From NCBI RefSeq assembly GCF_000411255.1, contig NZ_KE150412.1, positions 838,645 through 902,644 of the forward strand: a DNA stretch of 64,000 bases, read 5' to 3'. The notes under the pieces were generated by a model. The model was not told the DNA's origin, ran no database searches, and worked only from the letters and a program-made list of their open reading frames with translations. Positions within the stretch are counted from its first letter, which is position 1. Each line of letters begins with the position of its first letter. The position numbers and the translations under genes were made by a program. The stretch is from Paenibacillus sp. HGH0039 (GTDB lineage: Bacteria; Bacillota; Bacilli; Paenibacillales; NBRC-103111). Shown one piece after another: positions 63,301 to 64,000 of this stretch.

Positions 63301-63930
63301 CTCGGCCTGCTCCCGCAAGGGATTGATCTGATCTTCCAGCTCCGTAACGAGGTCATGAATGCGCAGAAGATTCTGCTCGGTTTCCTGGAGTTTCTTCTCC
63401 GACTCCTTCTTGCGCGATTTATATTTGACGATTCCGGATGCTTCCTCAAAAATACTGCGGCGCTCTTCCGATTTATTGCTCAAAATTTCTTCGATCCGGC
63501 CTTGGCCGATAATCGAATACGCCTCTTTTCCGATTCCGGTATCCATAAACAGTTCGGTAATGTCTTTCAGCCTGCAGGACTGCTTGTTTATAAAATACTC
63601 GCTGTCTCCGCTCCGGTGCACACGCCGGCTGACCGTCACCTCGTTGTAATCGAGAGGCAGCGACTGGGACGTATTGTCGAGCGTGAGCGATACTTCGCCG
63701 TAATTAACGGCTCTGCGCGCGTCGCTGCCGGCAAAAATCACATCTTCCATCTTGCCGCCGCGCAAACTCTTCGCGCTCGTTTCCCCGAGCACCCAGCGGA
63801 TGCCGTCTGAAATGTTGCTCTTCCCACTGCCGTTCGGACCGACTACAGCCGTGATTCCTTTGACGAACTCCAGCTCCGTGCGGTCCGCGAACGATTTAAA
63901 TCCGGATAATTCAATCCGCTTCAAAAACAT
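60352..63930 (-). CDS. smc: Chromosome segregation protein SMC
   Basis: SMC is the ring-shaped ATPase of the Firmicute condensin and works with ScpA and ScpB. The 1192-aa protein has Walker A GPNGSGKSN at 31-39, the first coiled coil, and the hinge (about 500-670) with GGALQNIVVATEAYGREAIAFL. The second coil follows (about 670-1020), then the signature LSGGERALTALALLFSI and Walker B FCVLDEVEAALDEAN. GAGGTG lies about 10 bases before the ATG. The gene is complete. Its large antisense reading frames are shadows from codon bias. Confidence 0.98.
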   Translation of the reverse strand: MFLKRIELSGFKSFADRTELEFVKGITAVVGPNGSGKSNISDGIRWVLGETSAKSLRGGKMEDVIFAGSDARRAVNYGEVSLTLDNTSQSLPLDYNEVTVSRRVHRSGDSEYFINKQSCRLKDITELFMDTGIGKEAYSIIGQGRIEEILSNKSEERRSIFEEASGIVKYKSRKKESEKKLQETEQNLLRIHDLVTELEDQINPLREQAEKAIRYKELKEELKHSEIAVYVHQIDQIYVSWSETNEKLTALKKEQLSLSTFVSQHDAQLEKHRWETKRLEEELEKLQETLLQISEDFEKCEGHGEVLKERKKNFASNEQQLEQTIVLQETRFSEKEAELAGHREKIVHIGAQLFEYQAKLSEEENRLQGVSGGLNSGVEDQLKSELLDKMNAMAQCRNEIRYAEQQLESLARRLQKLEEEGQKRTALQSDIAARKKQLETKLEQTRKEVEKIRSAYLDLSESLKKKQTLLEESSGMLRKWEQRIDALTSRRDTMKEMQNDYDGFMHGVKEVLKAKNRSDGLKGIHGAVAELVSVPAEIELAVETALGGALQNIVVATEAYGREAIAFLKRRQMGRATFLPMDVIRGRSIGESERGALTSSNGFVGIGVDLIKFDPQYHNIFSSLLGTVIIAETLEDANRIAAKAHYRYRVVTLEGDIVNPGGSMTGGSLQKKSSNLLGRQRQIEELDGEIEASETQLQQLKTRASQARKEIVEDNANLEELRGRGEQKRIEEQQIRADLAPLEAEVRRMEEQLTLERDDRSTLLEERGQQERSIEENRRQLEELQQEEEALQQAIRDAESSRKANESAKEELQNQLTDLKVRVASASQEKQSLQDQQRRLQQDLAEAKQELEMNRRQLWQLRAEMEFHAEESVKQVELLNTLKLRKQKCTEDIEFKRSERAGWMDKLQQAENETRQQRTQLKQVEEQCLQHEVRVNRLDVELENLLKKLGEEYEMSYELAKERYPVPEDITGAQNKVRDLKRSISSLGDVNLGAIEEYARVSERYDFLSVQKDDLVEAKTTLYTVIREMDQEMSKRFKTTFDAIRSHFVVVFVKLFGGGRADLILSDPENLLETGIEIVAQPPGKKLQNLQLLSGGERALTALALLFSILRVKPVPFCVLDEVEAALDEANVTRFAEYLREFSETTQFIVVTHRKGTMEEADVLYGVTMEEGGVSKLVSVRLEDEEAMISAS

Positions 63931-63948
63931 AGATTCTTTTCACCTCAA

Positions 63949-63968
63949 AACTTTTCGCTAGAAAAGTT
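63949..63968 (-). other. Hairpin upstream of smc
   Basis: AACTTTTC and GAAAAGTT form an 8-bp stem with a 4-base loop (TAGC on the minus strand), followed by TT. It lies 19 bases before smc, overlapping the leader. It may terminate the upstream gene (rnc in B. subtilis, outside the window) or be a repeated element. Confidence 0.45.
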
Positions 63969-64000
63969 ACTTCGTAAGGACTGCTAAACTTTGCGGGTAG

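Noticed and set aside
62413-63810. 465-aa plus-strand frame opposite smc
   Set aside because: As above, a shadow of the SMC N-terminal half.

Overview
The window is about 64 kb of chromosome from a Gram-positive, peritrichously flagellated Firmicute. Gene order and protein types point to the Paenibacillaceae (Paenibacillus, Cohnella or a close relative). The order largely matches the Bacillus subtilis smc-to-cdsA stretch. All recognised genes but one lie on the minus strand, so the text follows them from high to low coordinates. I saw no tRNA, rRNA, CRISPR array, insertion sequence or prophage. No species can be fixed from sequence reading alone.

Region 1 (64000-52900) is housekeeping: smc and ftsY; then ylxM-ffh-rpsP-khpA with its own promoter and terminator; rimM-trmD; rplS with its own promoter and leader; lepB and rbgA. 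It covers chromosome condensation, the signal recognition particle and ribosome maturation.

Region 2 (52850-46860) starts with a short operon: rnhB, a 703-aa FliK-like protein, a 124-aa FlhB-C-like protein and yraN. The only plus-strand gene, comM, follows. A small zinc-ribbon gene diverges from it.

Region 3 (46770-36580) holds sucCD, dprA, topA, trmFO, hslVU and codY, separated by intrinsic terminators. The xerC gene that B. subtilis has between trmFO and hslV is absent here.

Region 4 (36540-4820) is one very long flagellar and chemotaxis (fla/che) gene cluster of about 31.6 kb, from flgB to a terminator at 4821-4851. It encodes the rod and hook proteins (flgB, flgC, fliE, flgD, flgE), the MS ring and switch (fliF, fliG, fliM, fliY), the ATPase complex (fliH, fliI, fliJ), the hook-length ruler fliK, the export gate (fliO, P, Q, R, flhB, flhA), placement GTPases (flhF, flhG), chemotaxis signalling (cheY, B, A, W, C, D) and sigma-D. 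After cheD come genes of less certain role: a two-helix membrane protein, a FapA/DUF342 protein, a 106-aa disordered protein, a SwrB-like membrane protein and a small protein with an MltG/YceG-like tail.

Region 5 (4740-1) is rpsB, tsf, pyrH, frr, uppS and cdsA, with terminator-like hairpins between several genes. A ribosome binding site for the next gene (dxr by synteny) lies at the window edge.

Non-ATG starts are frequent. TTG or GTG is supported by Shine-Dalgarno spacing for cdsA, pyrH, fliH, fliG, fliO, hslU, trmFO, cheA, cheC, flhF, fliF and fliL. The least explained features are the FliK-like/FlhB-like pair in the rnhB operon and the unassigned genes at the 3' end of the fla/che cluster.
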